Positions 1-5,427 of a DNA stretch of 10,609 nucleotides are shown here, one piece after another (within the stretch, counting starts at the first letter, position 1; the number at the start of each line of letters is the position of its first letter). The notes beneath the pieces are model-generated. The model made no database searches, had not been told where the DNA came from, and saw only the letters and a program-made list of their open reading frames with translations. The position numbers and the translations under genes were made by a program. This stretch comes from an uncultured Alphaproteobacteria bacterium (GTDB taxonomy: Bacteria > Pseudomonadota > Alphaproteobacteria > Rickettsiales > Midichloriaceae): NCBI GenBank assembly GCA_903860855.1, contig CAIOSF010000279.1, forward strand, positions 1 through 10,609, written 5' to 3'.

Positions 1-140
1 CATTCAAAACTGGTATTTCTGTCGTGCCATCTGCTCTCCTACTTGGAACAATTGGCTTCGCTGTGATCGCCTTGATGGATAGGAGGAGAGTCGTACCAAT
101 AGTGAGCAAGGAAATCAACGCTGATAGGAGTGAACAATAG
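1..140 (+). CDS. C-terminal fragment of an unidentified membrane protein
   Basis: The third forward frame is open from the left edge (first full codon at 3) to a TAG at 138-140, giving 45 residues. It reads as one hydrophobic helix (SVVPSALLLGTIGFAVIAL), then a positively charged cap (MDRRR) and a short polar tail ending NADRSEQ. This is the usual look of the last transmembrane helix of a multi-pass transporter or other inner-membrane protein, with the tail in the cytoplasm by the positive-inside rule. The family cannot be identified from the tail alone. The other two forward frames are closed by stops within the segment. The next gene on this strand starts about 190 bp downstream, so an operon is not evident. 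Confidence 0.6.
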   Translation, partial: FKTGISVVPSALLLGTIGFAVIALMDRRRVVPIVSKEINADRSEQ

Positions 141-319
141 GCTGGCAATATGGAGCAAATGCCACTAATACCATATGAATATAATAATAAATACAACCTT
201 TACTAAGACTCAAGGATGGAGTACTATGCTATGTTAAGTTCTTTTTTTATATTAATTTTTATATTTAAATATTATATATGATCTCTTATAAAGTGAATGC
301 AAAGGCATGTAAATCTGCG

Positions 320-325
320 AAGGAG
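320..325 (+). promoter_or_regulatory. Shine-Dalgarno site that favours a GTG start at 332
   Basis: AAGGAG lies 6 nt upstream of an in-frame GTG at 332-334, an ideal spacing. The first ATG of the open frame (278) has no comparable site, and the ATG at 344 sits 18 nt away from it. Most other genes in this window lack a recognisable ribosome binding site, so this one is informative. Confidence 0.5.
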
Positions 326-331
326 AAGCTG

Positions 332-838
332 GTGCAGTCGGAGATGGGAGTAAAATTCAATCCCAAATATGCTATTATGGCATTAGCGGTTATGACATTA
401 CTTACATCTGGATGTACAAATGAGGCTGGCTACACCAATAAAACCAATGTAGGGACAGTGACCGGGGTAGTCCTAGGTGGGGTTGCCGGTTCTGCTTTCG
501 GTGCTGGCAGCGGTAGGATAGCAGCTATAGCGGCCGGTGCGGCTCTTGGTGGTTTAGCTGGCAACGCATTCGGAGCATCTCTAGATAGAGTAGATTTTGC
601 GTATCGTGATAGAGCCTTTAATTCTGCTATGGAGCATAATAGATCCGGTGCCTCATCAAGTTGGCAAAACCCTGATAGCGGCAACAGAGGGGCGATTATT
701 CCAAGTAAGACCTATGTCAATCATGAGGGGCGGAATTGCCGGGAATATACTCAGATAGTGAGAATAGGAAATAAAATGGAAGAAGCTTTTGGCAAGGCTT
801 GTAGGCGTTCTGATGGGTCTTGGGAGATATTAAGCTAG
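332..838 (+). CDS. 17-kDa surface antigen-like lipoprotein with glycine-zipper 2TM domain
   Basis: This is a predicted outer-membrane lipoprotein of the rickettsial 17-kDa antigen type. With the GTG start at 332 (chosen for the AAGGAG site 6 nt upstream) it has 168 residues, close to the roughly 159 of the Rickettsia antigen. The open frame reaches back to an ATG at 278, which would put 18 polar residues ahead of the signal peptide. A hydrophobic signal segment (YAIMALAVMTLLTSGC) ends in a lipobox with the lipidated Cys at residue 28. About residues 40-85 form a glycine zipper (GVVLGGVAGSAFG, then GAALGGLAGNAFG), the hallmark of the family. The C-terminal part carries the CREYTQ...G..EEAFGKACRRSDGSWEI pattern seen in these proteins. 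The function in the envelope is not settled for the family. It stands alone, with repeat-rich sequence downstream. Confidence 0.88.
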   Translation: MQSEMGVKFNPKYAIMALAVMTLLTSGCTNEAGYTNKTNVGTVTGVVLGGVAGSAFGAGSGRIAAIAAGAALGGLAGNAFGASLDRVDFAYRDRAFNSAMEHNRSGASSSWQNPDSGNRGAIIPSKTYVNHEGRNCREYTQIVRIGNKMEEAFGKACRRSDGSWEILS

Positions 839-886
839 AATTTTTATAACATCTGGTTCCGAATGTGGCTATCTCGACTTCATGTA

Positions 887-960
887 ATACCAGTTACCCA
901 CATGGAATAGACGCAAGTCAAAGGCGAAGTGAAAGCAGTAGTTAAAAACAGGAACTGGAT
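887..960 (+). repeat. Short inverted-terminus repeat, copy 1 (74 bp)
   Basis: The element opens ATACCAGTTACCC and closes GGAACTGGAT. Its interior holds the family's shared words AATAGACGCAAGTCAAAG and AGTAGTTAAAAACAGG. It aligns with the copies at 1913-2014, 3907-4010 (inverted) and 10427-10502 (inverted). It is an internally shortened form about 28 bp smaller than the longest copies. It lies downstream of the 17-kDa-like gene. Confidence 0.75.
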
Positions 961-996
961 CATAAGGGCTGCGAGTGCTGTCAAGTGAAGTAAGGT

Positions 997-1035
997 AATC
1001 TTTGGGTAGAGAAAAGCTCTAGCAAGGTAAAGATT
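997..1035. other. Nested hairpin between two genes
   Basis: An outer perfect 7-bp inverted repeat (AATCTTT at 997-1003, AAAGATT at 1029-1035) encloses an inner 5-bp stem (TAGAG at 1007-1011, CTCTA at 1017-1021) with loop AAAAG. It lies in the gap between the convergent 17-kDa-like and Fe-S carrier genes. There is no T-run next to it on either strand, so it is not a standard intrinsic terminator. Its role is unknown. Confidence 0.4.
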
Positions 1036-1112
1036 CGTATGAATATGCGTGAGGTGTTATAGCACATGAATTACAAGGCGGGAGGTGTGTTTGAGGCTGG
1101 CTATTATATAAT

Positions 1113-1481
1113 TTATACAGAAAATGAAGAGCCGCATCCGCATTTAGCCTTGGCATTTGGATTATCAACTCTAAAATATGTACTGCCGAGATTTTCTATA
1201 TATTGCAGTCTGCAATGAGCTAGAAATATAGCGGACGAACCATCGATGACTACGGATCCATCTAGAATTATATCATCATCTTTGCTGATGCTTTGATCAA
1301 ACCCATACTTGTACTGAAAACCAGAGCAGCCTCCTCCTATGACTTCTACTCGGAAAAAACTACCAGGTTTTTCCTTTTGTAGTAACTGACTTATCCGTTT
1401 TTTAGCAGAATCTTCCACAACAAAATCGGTACTTAAGTCTGAATGGAAATCTATTTTTGTCACTAGTAATTCTGTGTTCAT
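1113..1481 (-). CDS. erpA: A-type iron-sulfur carrier protein (ErpA/IscA/HesB family)
   Basis: This is a cytoplasmic Fe-S carrier that receives a cluster from the IscU scaffold and passes it to apo-proteins. The 122-residue product has the three conserved cysteine ligands: Cys52 in GGGCSGFQY, and Cys114 and Cys116 in the C-terminal KCGCGSSFSV. The stretch NLGSTYFRVDNPNAKAKCGCGSSF is a near-textbook family C-terminus. A short N-terminal extension (about 20 residues) precedes the core. An additional Cys90 sits in LAHCRLQY, where relatives usually have a small or acidic residue; it is not a known ligand. The ErpA versus IscA assignment is tentative, since the subfamilies are hard to separate by eye. 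The ATG at 1479-1481 has no obvious Shine-Dalgarno site. No other isc or suf gene is adjacent. Confidence 0.9.
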   Translation of the reverse strand: MNTELLVTKIDFHSDLSTDFVVEDSAKKRISQLLQKEKPGSFFRVEVIGGGCSGFQYKYGFDQSISKDDDIILDGSVVIDGSSAIFLAHCRLQYIENLGSTYFRVDNPNAKAKCGCGSSFSV

Positions 1482-1629
1482 TATAAACTAAAGTTCAAGA
1501 GCTTTTGCTATTCTAGGCAGCTCTATTTTACACAATTTCTTGATCATGTACAGCATACCGGTTTTTCCATTTTTTAAATACCTATGTTTTGACTTGCTTA
1601 TTTTATTAATCTGGTAATCGCTATCATAT

Positions 1630-1662
1630 TTATTTAACATTGAACAACTTAATGTTAAATAA
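1630..1662. promoter_or_regulatory. Perfect 12-bp AT-rich inverted repeat upstream of the Fe-S carrier
   Basis: TTATTTAACATT (1630-1641) and AATGTTAAATAA (1651-1662) are exact reverse complements around a 9-nt loop (GAACAACTT). The dyad is about 150 bp upstream of the start of the minus-strand Fe-S carrier gene. It could be an operator, an mRNA leader hairpin, or a terminator stem. No T-run follows immediately on the minus strand, which weakens the terminator reading. Confidence 0.45.
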
Positions 1663-1805
1663 CCCATAACCATGGATAAGGAGCAGCAAAACAACTGAAA
1701 TAACAGATGATTATTTATTAGCTGTATAGGAAAACTTGCATTTTATGCTAGATAGAGGCGTTCGGATAATATACTAAATCATCCCAATGCCATCATGACT
1801 ATAGA

Positions 1806-1847
1806 TTCCACAGAAATGCAATAGACAAGTCGAAGACGAAGTCAAAC
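1806..1847 (+). repeat. Degenerate fragment of the short repeat family
   Basis: The segment holds TTCCACAGAAATGCAATAG followed by ACAAGTCGAAGACGAAGTCA. It matches the interior of the repeat copy about 100 bp downstream in the same orientation. The terminal inverted repeats are not recognisable, so this looks like a decayed or partial copy. Confidence 0.45.
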
Positions 1848-1912
1848 TTTTTTGTTATGCTGCGAATGTAAGGGTATGAGCGTTAAACTAAATTGCAAAG
1901 GACCCTTAAACA

Positions 1913-2014
1913 ATACCAAGTTCCCAGATGAAATGGACGGAGTCAAATGCAATAGACGCAAGCCAAACCGAATGTGAAGTCAAAGCTGCAGTAGTTAAAA
2001 TCGGAACTTGGTAT
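1913..2014 (+). repeat. Short inverted-terminus repeat, copy 2 (102 bp, perfect 12-bp ends)
   Basis: The ends ATACCAAGTTCC (1913-1924) and GGAACTTGGTAT (2003-2014) are exact reverse complements. The interior holds AATGCAATAGACGCAAG, GAAGTCAAAG and GCAGTAGTTAAAA, shared with copies at 887, 3907 and 10427. This is the best preserved pair of termini in the window. Relative to the other copies, both ends carry the same extra A/T (ACCAAG rather than ACCAG), a compensated change that keeps the ends complementary. Confidence 0.8.
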
Positions 2015-2062
2015 AAGGTCTTTCTACAGAGAGTTTTCTAGTAATCGTGTCTTGTTAGCCTC

Positions 2063-3172
2063 TTATTTAGCGCAATATTCTTTTCTGTACTCCATATTAT
2101 CCGTCATGTATATCTTGACGATACCTCCATCATTAACAGCAGATATATTTTTGCCATGAGTTTTTGCTCTATAGAGGTCTGCATCTGCAGACTGCATGGT
2201 TTCGCTTAGGTTTGACGAGAGGGCCGTAATCCCTATACTACAAGTACACCTTACAATTCTTCTTTCTTTGTTGTAACAAACTATCTCAATTTCTTGGCTA
2301 ATAAGAGATGTCACTATCTGATCTGCTATGTCACAAGCTGTTACTATATTAGTATCATTTAATATGGCTATAAATTCATCCCCACCGAATCTAATGCATA
2401 CATCCGTAATCGATAGATGACTCAGGATTATTTTTGCTACTCTCTTTAGAGCCTCATCGCCCGCCCCATGCCCATACTCGTCATTGATACTTTTAAAGTT
2501 GTCTATATCAATCAATAAAAAAAACTTATTATCCTGAGCATCGATGGTCGCCAGATATTTTTCTAGATAATGACGGCTATTGAGCTGGATTAAAGAATCT
2601 ATGTTTGATAAGTCAAGACTAGTTATATACTCCTGTTGTATTATAAGATTATAGACATGTCTTTTGATTTGGGTTTGGCATCTTACACATAGCTCGTTCT
2701 CTTCAACTGGTCCCATTATGCAATCGGTCACGCCCAACTCTAAAGCCTGAGCTATCTTATTGTTCTTCATCTCTCCATCAATTATAAGTAAGATAGGGAG
2801 GGAATTGATTCTATCATTATTTTTGATAACTAAGCAACTTTGAAGGAAATCTTGTATATTCATTAAGTTAATCACTATCAGCTTGAAGTTATCGTCTAAA
2901 GCTGCCGAACAGATTAGGTCATCTGCTGTTTTCTTTGTAACAGATGCCGGTCCATGTGTTGTTAGTGCGTTCCCTAGATTAGCCAGATGCTTGCTATCAT
3001 CATCTAAAATTAGAACCTTAGCATCTTCTATATTCCTCATATTACGCCAACCAAGAAACCCTATTCTGTCAAGGGCTCTAGAGTTTGCATAAAGAGCTTC
3101 GCTCATTTTCTTGAGCTTTAATAAGGCTTTCATTCTTATTAATAATAAACCCATAGCAATTGGACGATGCAA
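2063..3172 (-). CDS. pleD: PleD diguanylate cyclase, downstream part (end of Rec1, Rec2, GGDEF) of a frameshifted gene
   Basis: PleD makes cyclic di-GMP from two GTP in response to phosphorylation of its first receiver domain. This 369-residue frame starts (TTG at 3170-3172) in the last part of Rec1 (HRPIAM...LLKLKKMSEAL). It continues through a degenerate Rec2 (about 50-170, with LIVINLMN where the acceptor Asp would lie) and a GGDEF domain (about 190-345). The cyclase signature RFGGDEF is at 261-267. Metal and substrate residues are in place: Asp222 of LIDIDNFK, Asn230 and Asp239. The DxLT motif reads DSLI. The primary inhibitory RxxD site, five residues before GGDEF, reads SITD, so the Arg is lost. 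The rest of the gene lies directly upstream in another frame (3177-3476). Active-site conservation suggests recent breakage, a sequencing error, or recoding. Confidence 0.88.
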   Translation of the reverse strand: MHRPIAMGLLLIRMKALLKLKKMSEALYANSRALDRIGFLGWRNMRNIEDAKVLILDDDSKHLANLGNALTTHGPASVTKKTADDLICSAALDDNFKLIVINLMNIQDFLQSCLVIKNNDRINSLPILLIIDGEMKNNKIAQALELGVTDCIMGPVEENELCVRCQTQIKRHVYNLIIQQEYITSLDLSNIDSLIQLNSRHYLEKYLATIDAQDNKFFLLIDIDNFKSINDEYGHGAGDEALKRVAKIILSHLSITDVCIRFGGDEFIAILNDTNIVTACDIADQIVTSLISQEIEIVCYNKERRIVRCTCSIGITALSSNLSETMQSADADLYRAKTHGKNISAVNDGGIVKIYMTDNMEYRKEYCAK

Positions 3173-3176
3173 AAAC

Positions 3177-3476
3177 TCATCGGCCCCAACTTCTTCCCCT
3201 CACTTTTTCTTCTGGTCTATTTAGGGCTGTAGTGATGATAATAGGGACATTGACCATTTTTGGTAGGGTTCTAATCAGCCTAATAGCGTTAAACCCATCC
3301 ATTCCTCTCATGACAGCGTTCATTAGTATAATATCTGGATTTATTTCAAGGGCCATCCTAACTGACTCTTCGCCACTATTAGCCGTAAAAACCGTATAAT
3401 ACTCCCTCTCCAATTTATTTTGGAGTATTTGCAAATTTAATTGGGTATCGTCTACTATTAAAGCTCTACCAGTCAC
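3177..3476 (-). CDS. pleD: PleD N-terminal receiver (Rec1) fragment, out of frame with the rest of pleD
   Basis: These 99 residues match the start of PleD-type receivers: MTGRALIVDDTQLNLQILQN, then PDIILMNAVMRGMDGF and VPIIITTALNRPEEKVRG. The GTG at 3474-3476 is chosen because it places the canonical acidic pair at Asp9-Asp10. Position 53, the phospho-accepting Asp of Caulobacter PleD, is Asn here (LMN). After KVRG the frame runs into RSWGR and a TGA at 3177-3179. The expected continuation EVGADEF-LHRPI is found in another frame and joins the ORF at 2063-3172. The Lys of the usual TKP motif also reads Arg (HRP). So besides the frameshift, this receiver looks unable to be phosphorylated. No Shine-Dalgarno site is seen. 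Confidence 0.85.
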   Translation of the reverse strand: MTGRALIVDDTQLNLQILQNKLEREYYTVFTANSGEESVRMALEINPDIILMNAVMRGMDGFNAIRLIRTLPKMVNVPIIITTALNRPEEKVRGRSWGR

Positions 3477-3626
3477 AATTATATAAGTCGCTCTATGTGT
3501 TAGCTCTATATCAACTATATCGATATATCGGCTATATGATGTTTCGATGATAATGCAAGTTCTCTAAAATATGCAACAAGTTTTTCAGTTATTTTGCAAA
3601 CATAGATTGTTATACTCAACCAAGTT

Positions 3627-3901
3627 ACCTTACGCAATGATTAGAAAAAATAAGGAAAAGCGGCGGAAGTTGATGCGTTTATGATATTATAGCATGTGGA
3701 TATCGAGACATATACTCAATCTATATAGTGATTGCTTATTAGTCGACAAGTAAGGCTGGTGTTAAGTGAATGCTGGGCTTTCTAACGCACCCTATGCACC
3801 GTTTTTGAAAAAAACCTCATAAAATCTGGTCAAAACCAGCATAGTACCTGTTGAGTGAAGTCCAGGAATTTTGTGGCTTTCAGCATTGCCTTGCGTAAGG
3901 T
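3627..3901. repeat. 275-bp segment bounded by perfect 11-bp inverted repeats, with internal alternative stems
   Basis: ACCTTACGCAA (3627-3637) and TTGCGTAAGGT (3891-3901) are exact reverse complements. Inside, AATGCTGG (3769-3776) can pair with CCAGCAT at 3836-3842 or, as AATGCTG, with CAGCATT near 3881-3887. A tight local hairpin CTGGT-CAAA-ACCAG (3826-3839) competes with the first of these. The right boundary is only 5 bp from the short repeat at 3907. It may be a separate mobile or palindromic element or a structured RNA; no protein-coding potential is apparent. Confidence 0.4.
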
Positions 3902-3906
3902 GAGTT

Positions 3907-4010
3907 ATACCAGTTCCCGCTTTTAACTACTGCCGCTTTGACTTGCGTCCATTACATGCGGCTTGTCTATTGTATTTTACTCTGTCCATTTCATGTGGGA
4001 GACTGGTACT
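3907..4010 (-). repeat. Short inverted-terminus repeat, copy 3 (104 bp, inverted)
   Basis: It reads ATACCAGTTCCCGC at the left and GGGAGACTGGTACT at the right. On the minus strand it matches copy 2 nearly throughout, including CATGAAATGGAC, CAATAGAC, ACGCAAGTCAAAG and GCAGTAGTTAAAA. It belongs to the same family as the copies at 887, 1913 and 10427, in the opposite orientation to the first two. Confidence 0.8.
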
Positions 4011-4328
4011 TAAATATGGTCACAAAAAAAAGGGGATATATGAGAGTTTGATTTAAGAGTGTGCAAAGCATAGCCACTGCCGTCGCTTCTACGCAACCTA
4101 GCACCAGCCAGGCCTTACACACTGAACATGCCGATTTCGAAATAGTGCGCTCTCCTAATGATGAGACGTGCACCTCGGCAAAGTATAAAGCTATATAGGG
4201 CGGCATGAACACCCCATACATTCTGATAACTCGGGATTCCACAGTATGCAACCCAAGTTATTGTTCCATGCACAAGACGCAACCATCCGCAGTCTAGTCA
4301 CAATAGGCTAAAACGCAAGAACACGAAC

Positions 4329-4360
4329 CGGTACACATCGAGTATCCGTGGAGTGTACCG
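4329..4360. terminator. Hairpin downstream of pal, possible terminator
   Basis: CGGTACAC (4329-4336) and GTGTACCG (4353-4360) form a perfect GC-containing 8-bp stem around a 16-nt loop. The stem lies 65 bp beyond the pal stop codon on the minus strand. No T-run follows it, so if it terminates transcription it is not a canonical intrinsic terminator. An operator or mRNA-stabilising stem is also possible. Confidence 0.35.
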
Positions 4361-4424
4361 TCATGAAACATTGGAAAAAGGAGTATCGCCGTGCAGAACA
4401 CTAAATCAAATTACTATGCATAAC

Positions 4425-4898
4425 CTATTCGGCGATCTTTGTTACATCCCTACGGTTTTGCTTCCAAGCTTCTTCATCATGACCTTGGACTGCTGGTCTT
4501 TCTTTTCCATAGCTTACAGTTCCTAAGCGATCAGCTGAAACACCTTTCTGAACAAGATAGTGTTTAGAGCTATGAGCGCGACGCTCACCCAGGGCCAAGT
4601 TATACTCCCTTGTTCCTCTTTCATCAGTATGGCCTTCAATCACGAACCTATTGTTAGCGTTCTGCTTCATGAAAGAACTCTGCTTATCCAACGTCTCCTT
4701 CGCTTCTTTTGAGAGAGCTGAGCTGTCAAAAGCGAAGAAAAGCCTATCTCCAACTTTGTTCAATTCATTCGACGCTCCTCCCATAGCTATATCAGCGGGG
4801 ACGACAGAGGACGAGCCACCACTTCCAGCAACCTTATTGCCGCAAGAACAAGCCGTTAACAACACCGCTACACAAGCTGTAGCAAGAAATCTTTTCAT
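4425..4898 (-). CDS. pal: Peptidoglycan-associated lipoprotein Pal
   Basis: Pal anchors the outer membrane to peptidoglycan and works with the Tol proteins during envelope constriction. The 157-residue precursor has a signal peptide (MKRFLATACVAVLLTAC) with the lipidated Cys at 17. A Gly/Ser-rich linker (about 20-45) follows, then an OmpA-C-like peptidoglycan-binding domain (about 50-155). The diagnostic stretch FVIEGHTDERGTREYNLALG (85-104) continues with ERRA, and the C-terminal SYGKERP...EEAWKQNRRDV is typical. The length is slightly below that of E. coli Pal (173). TAGGAG (4905-4910) stands 6 nt before the ATG, a strong ribosome binding site. In most proteobacteria pal follows tolB. Here no tolB is adjacent; the sequence upstream is a 529-bp gap and then the divergent plsC. 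Confidence 0.95.
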   Translation of the reverse strand: MKRFLATACVAVLLTACSCGNKVAGSGGSSSVVPADIAMGGASNELNKVGDRLFFAFDSSALSKEAKETLDKQSSFMKQNANNRFVIEGHTDERGTREYNLALGERRAHSSKHYLVQKGVSADRLGTVSYGKERPAVQGHDEEAWKQNRRDVTKIAE

Positions 4899-5427
4899 TC
4901 TTAACTCCTAATATCAACATATTATTTATAATTAAATCCCAACTATGCCACCAAGAAAACCAAAACGCGAATACTATAACACCAAACTACTATACACTTC
5001 TGCATACAAGTTCACAGCACTACCAAACCTCAGATCTAGCACTTCGTCACGTACCTGCTGATAACTATCAATTAAACACGTACCTTAGTACTCATCTCTT
5101 GTTCTTCTTGCTCCAACCTCAACTGCATTTGCGTAACGTAAAATGATACACAAGGGCGTCCCAATATTATGAGCACGTTCGCCATTAGAGAACCTAAATC
5201 CCTATTGCCTTCACAGCCCTTAGCCAATCCAATCAACAAAACTGATAAATACTGCTACTTGAAAAATCAAGCAAACCAAAAAACCAAGCCTAAAACTGGA
5301 AGCGAGTTCAAGTGAAAGTCTCTCCATGACTACCTGTTCCTCATAATACCCCAACCCAAAATCTAAGCAAAAGAAAAATCTTAACAGTTCGCGAAATTGG
5401 TACTAAATAGACAAAAGAGTAATCTAA
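4899..5427. other. 529-bp divergent gap between pal and plsC
   Basis: No gene is recognised. Next to pal lie its ribosome binding site and a candidate promoter. Around 5048-5085 two copies of CACGTACCT in direct orientation flank the palindrome TGATA-AC-TATCA (5059-5070), which may be a protein-binding site. On the minus strand two short frames adjoin with a frame change around 5220-5230: one of 35 residues with a hydrophobic helix (beginning MERLSLELASSFRLGFL) and one ending LRLEQEEQEMSTKVRV. They might be remnants of a small membrane protein gene but match nothing I recognise. Confidence 0.4.
4925..4954 (-). promoter_or_regulatory. Candidate sigma-70-type promoter for pal
   Basis: On the minus strand TTGGTG (4954-4949) and TATAAA (4930-4925) are separated by 18 bp. 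Transcription would begin near 4918, about 20 nt before the pal ATG and just ahead of its TAGGAG ribosome binding site. The assignment is by eye in an AT-rich background. Confidence 0.35.

Larger units (their letters stand above)
1482..2062. other. 581-bp gap with two repeat copies and a strong dyad
   Basis: No convincing gene is seen between the Fe-S carrier and pleD, both on the minus strand. The gap holds a 12-bp perfect dyad at 1630-1662, a degenerate repeat at 1806-1847 and a full repeat at 1913-2014. A 68-residue minus-strand frame (1488-1694, TTG start) ends 6 bp before the Fe-S carrier. It has no ribosome binding site and no recognised similarity, and the dyad runs through it. It could be a decayed leader gene, but I do not support it as coding. 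Confidence 0.5.
3477..4424. other. 948-bp gap holding two repeat-like elements and no supported gene
   Basis: Between pleD and pal there is no recognisable gene. From left to right it contains the perfect palindrome TATATCGATATA (3516-3527), 40-50 bp upstream of the pleD start; a 275-bp segment bounded by 11-bp inverted repeats (3627-3901); a short-family repeat (3907-4010); and a hairpin (4329-4360) downstream of pal. An 86-residue minus-strand frame (3991-4251, TTG start) with one hydrophobic stretch ends inside the repeat. It overlaps a 45-codon plus-strand frame (4061-4198). Neither has a recognised family or a ribosome binding site. Confidence 0.5.

Noticed and set aside
148..176. ATATGG...CCATAT inverted repeat after the first gene fragment
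   Set aside because: The stem is only 6 bp, AT-rich, with a 17-nt loop and no T-run next to it, too weak to call a terminator.
430..684. 84-residue minus-strand frame
   Set aside because: It is antisense to the glycine-zipper region of the 17-kDa-like lipoprotein; its Ala/Pro-rich content is a by-product of Gly codons.
1069..1215. 48-codon plus-strand frame running into the Fe-S carrier gene
   Set aside because: It is antisense to the conserved CGCG end of the carrier and shows no features of its own.
1488..1694. 68-residue minus-strand frame ending 6 bp before the Fe-S carrier gene
   Set aside because: It has a TTG start, no ribosome binding site and no recognised family, and a perfect dyad (1630-1662) runs through it. 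The closeness to the next gene is suggestive but not enough.
2883..3399. Plus-strand frames at 2883-3092 and 3160-3399
   Set aside because: They lie antisense to well-supported pleD sequence and have no protein-like features of their own.
3849..3868. GAGTGAAGTCCAGG resembles part of the RNase P RNA core (GAGGAAAGTCC)
   Set aside because: None of the other conserved RNase P blocks is present at the right spacing, so the similarity is taken as chance.
4061..4198. 45-codon plus-strand frame with a GTG start
   Set aside because: It is short, has no ribosome binding site or known family, and overlaps another open frame on the opposite strand, so it is probably chance.
3991..4251. 86-residue minus-strand frame with a hydrophobic stretch
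   Set aside because: It has a TTG start without a ribosome binding site, its end is made of repeat sequence, and it overlaps an equally open plus-strand frame. No family is recognised.
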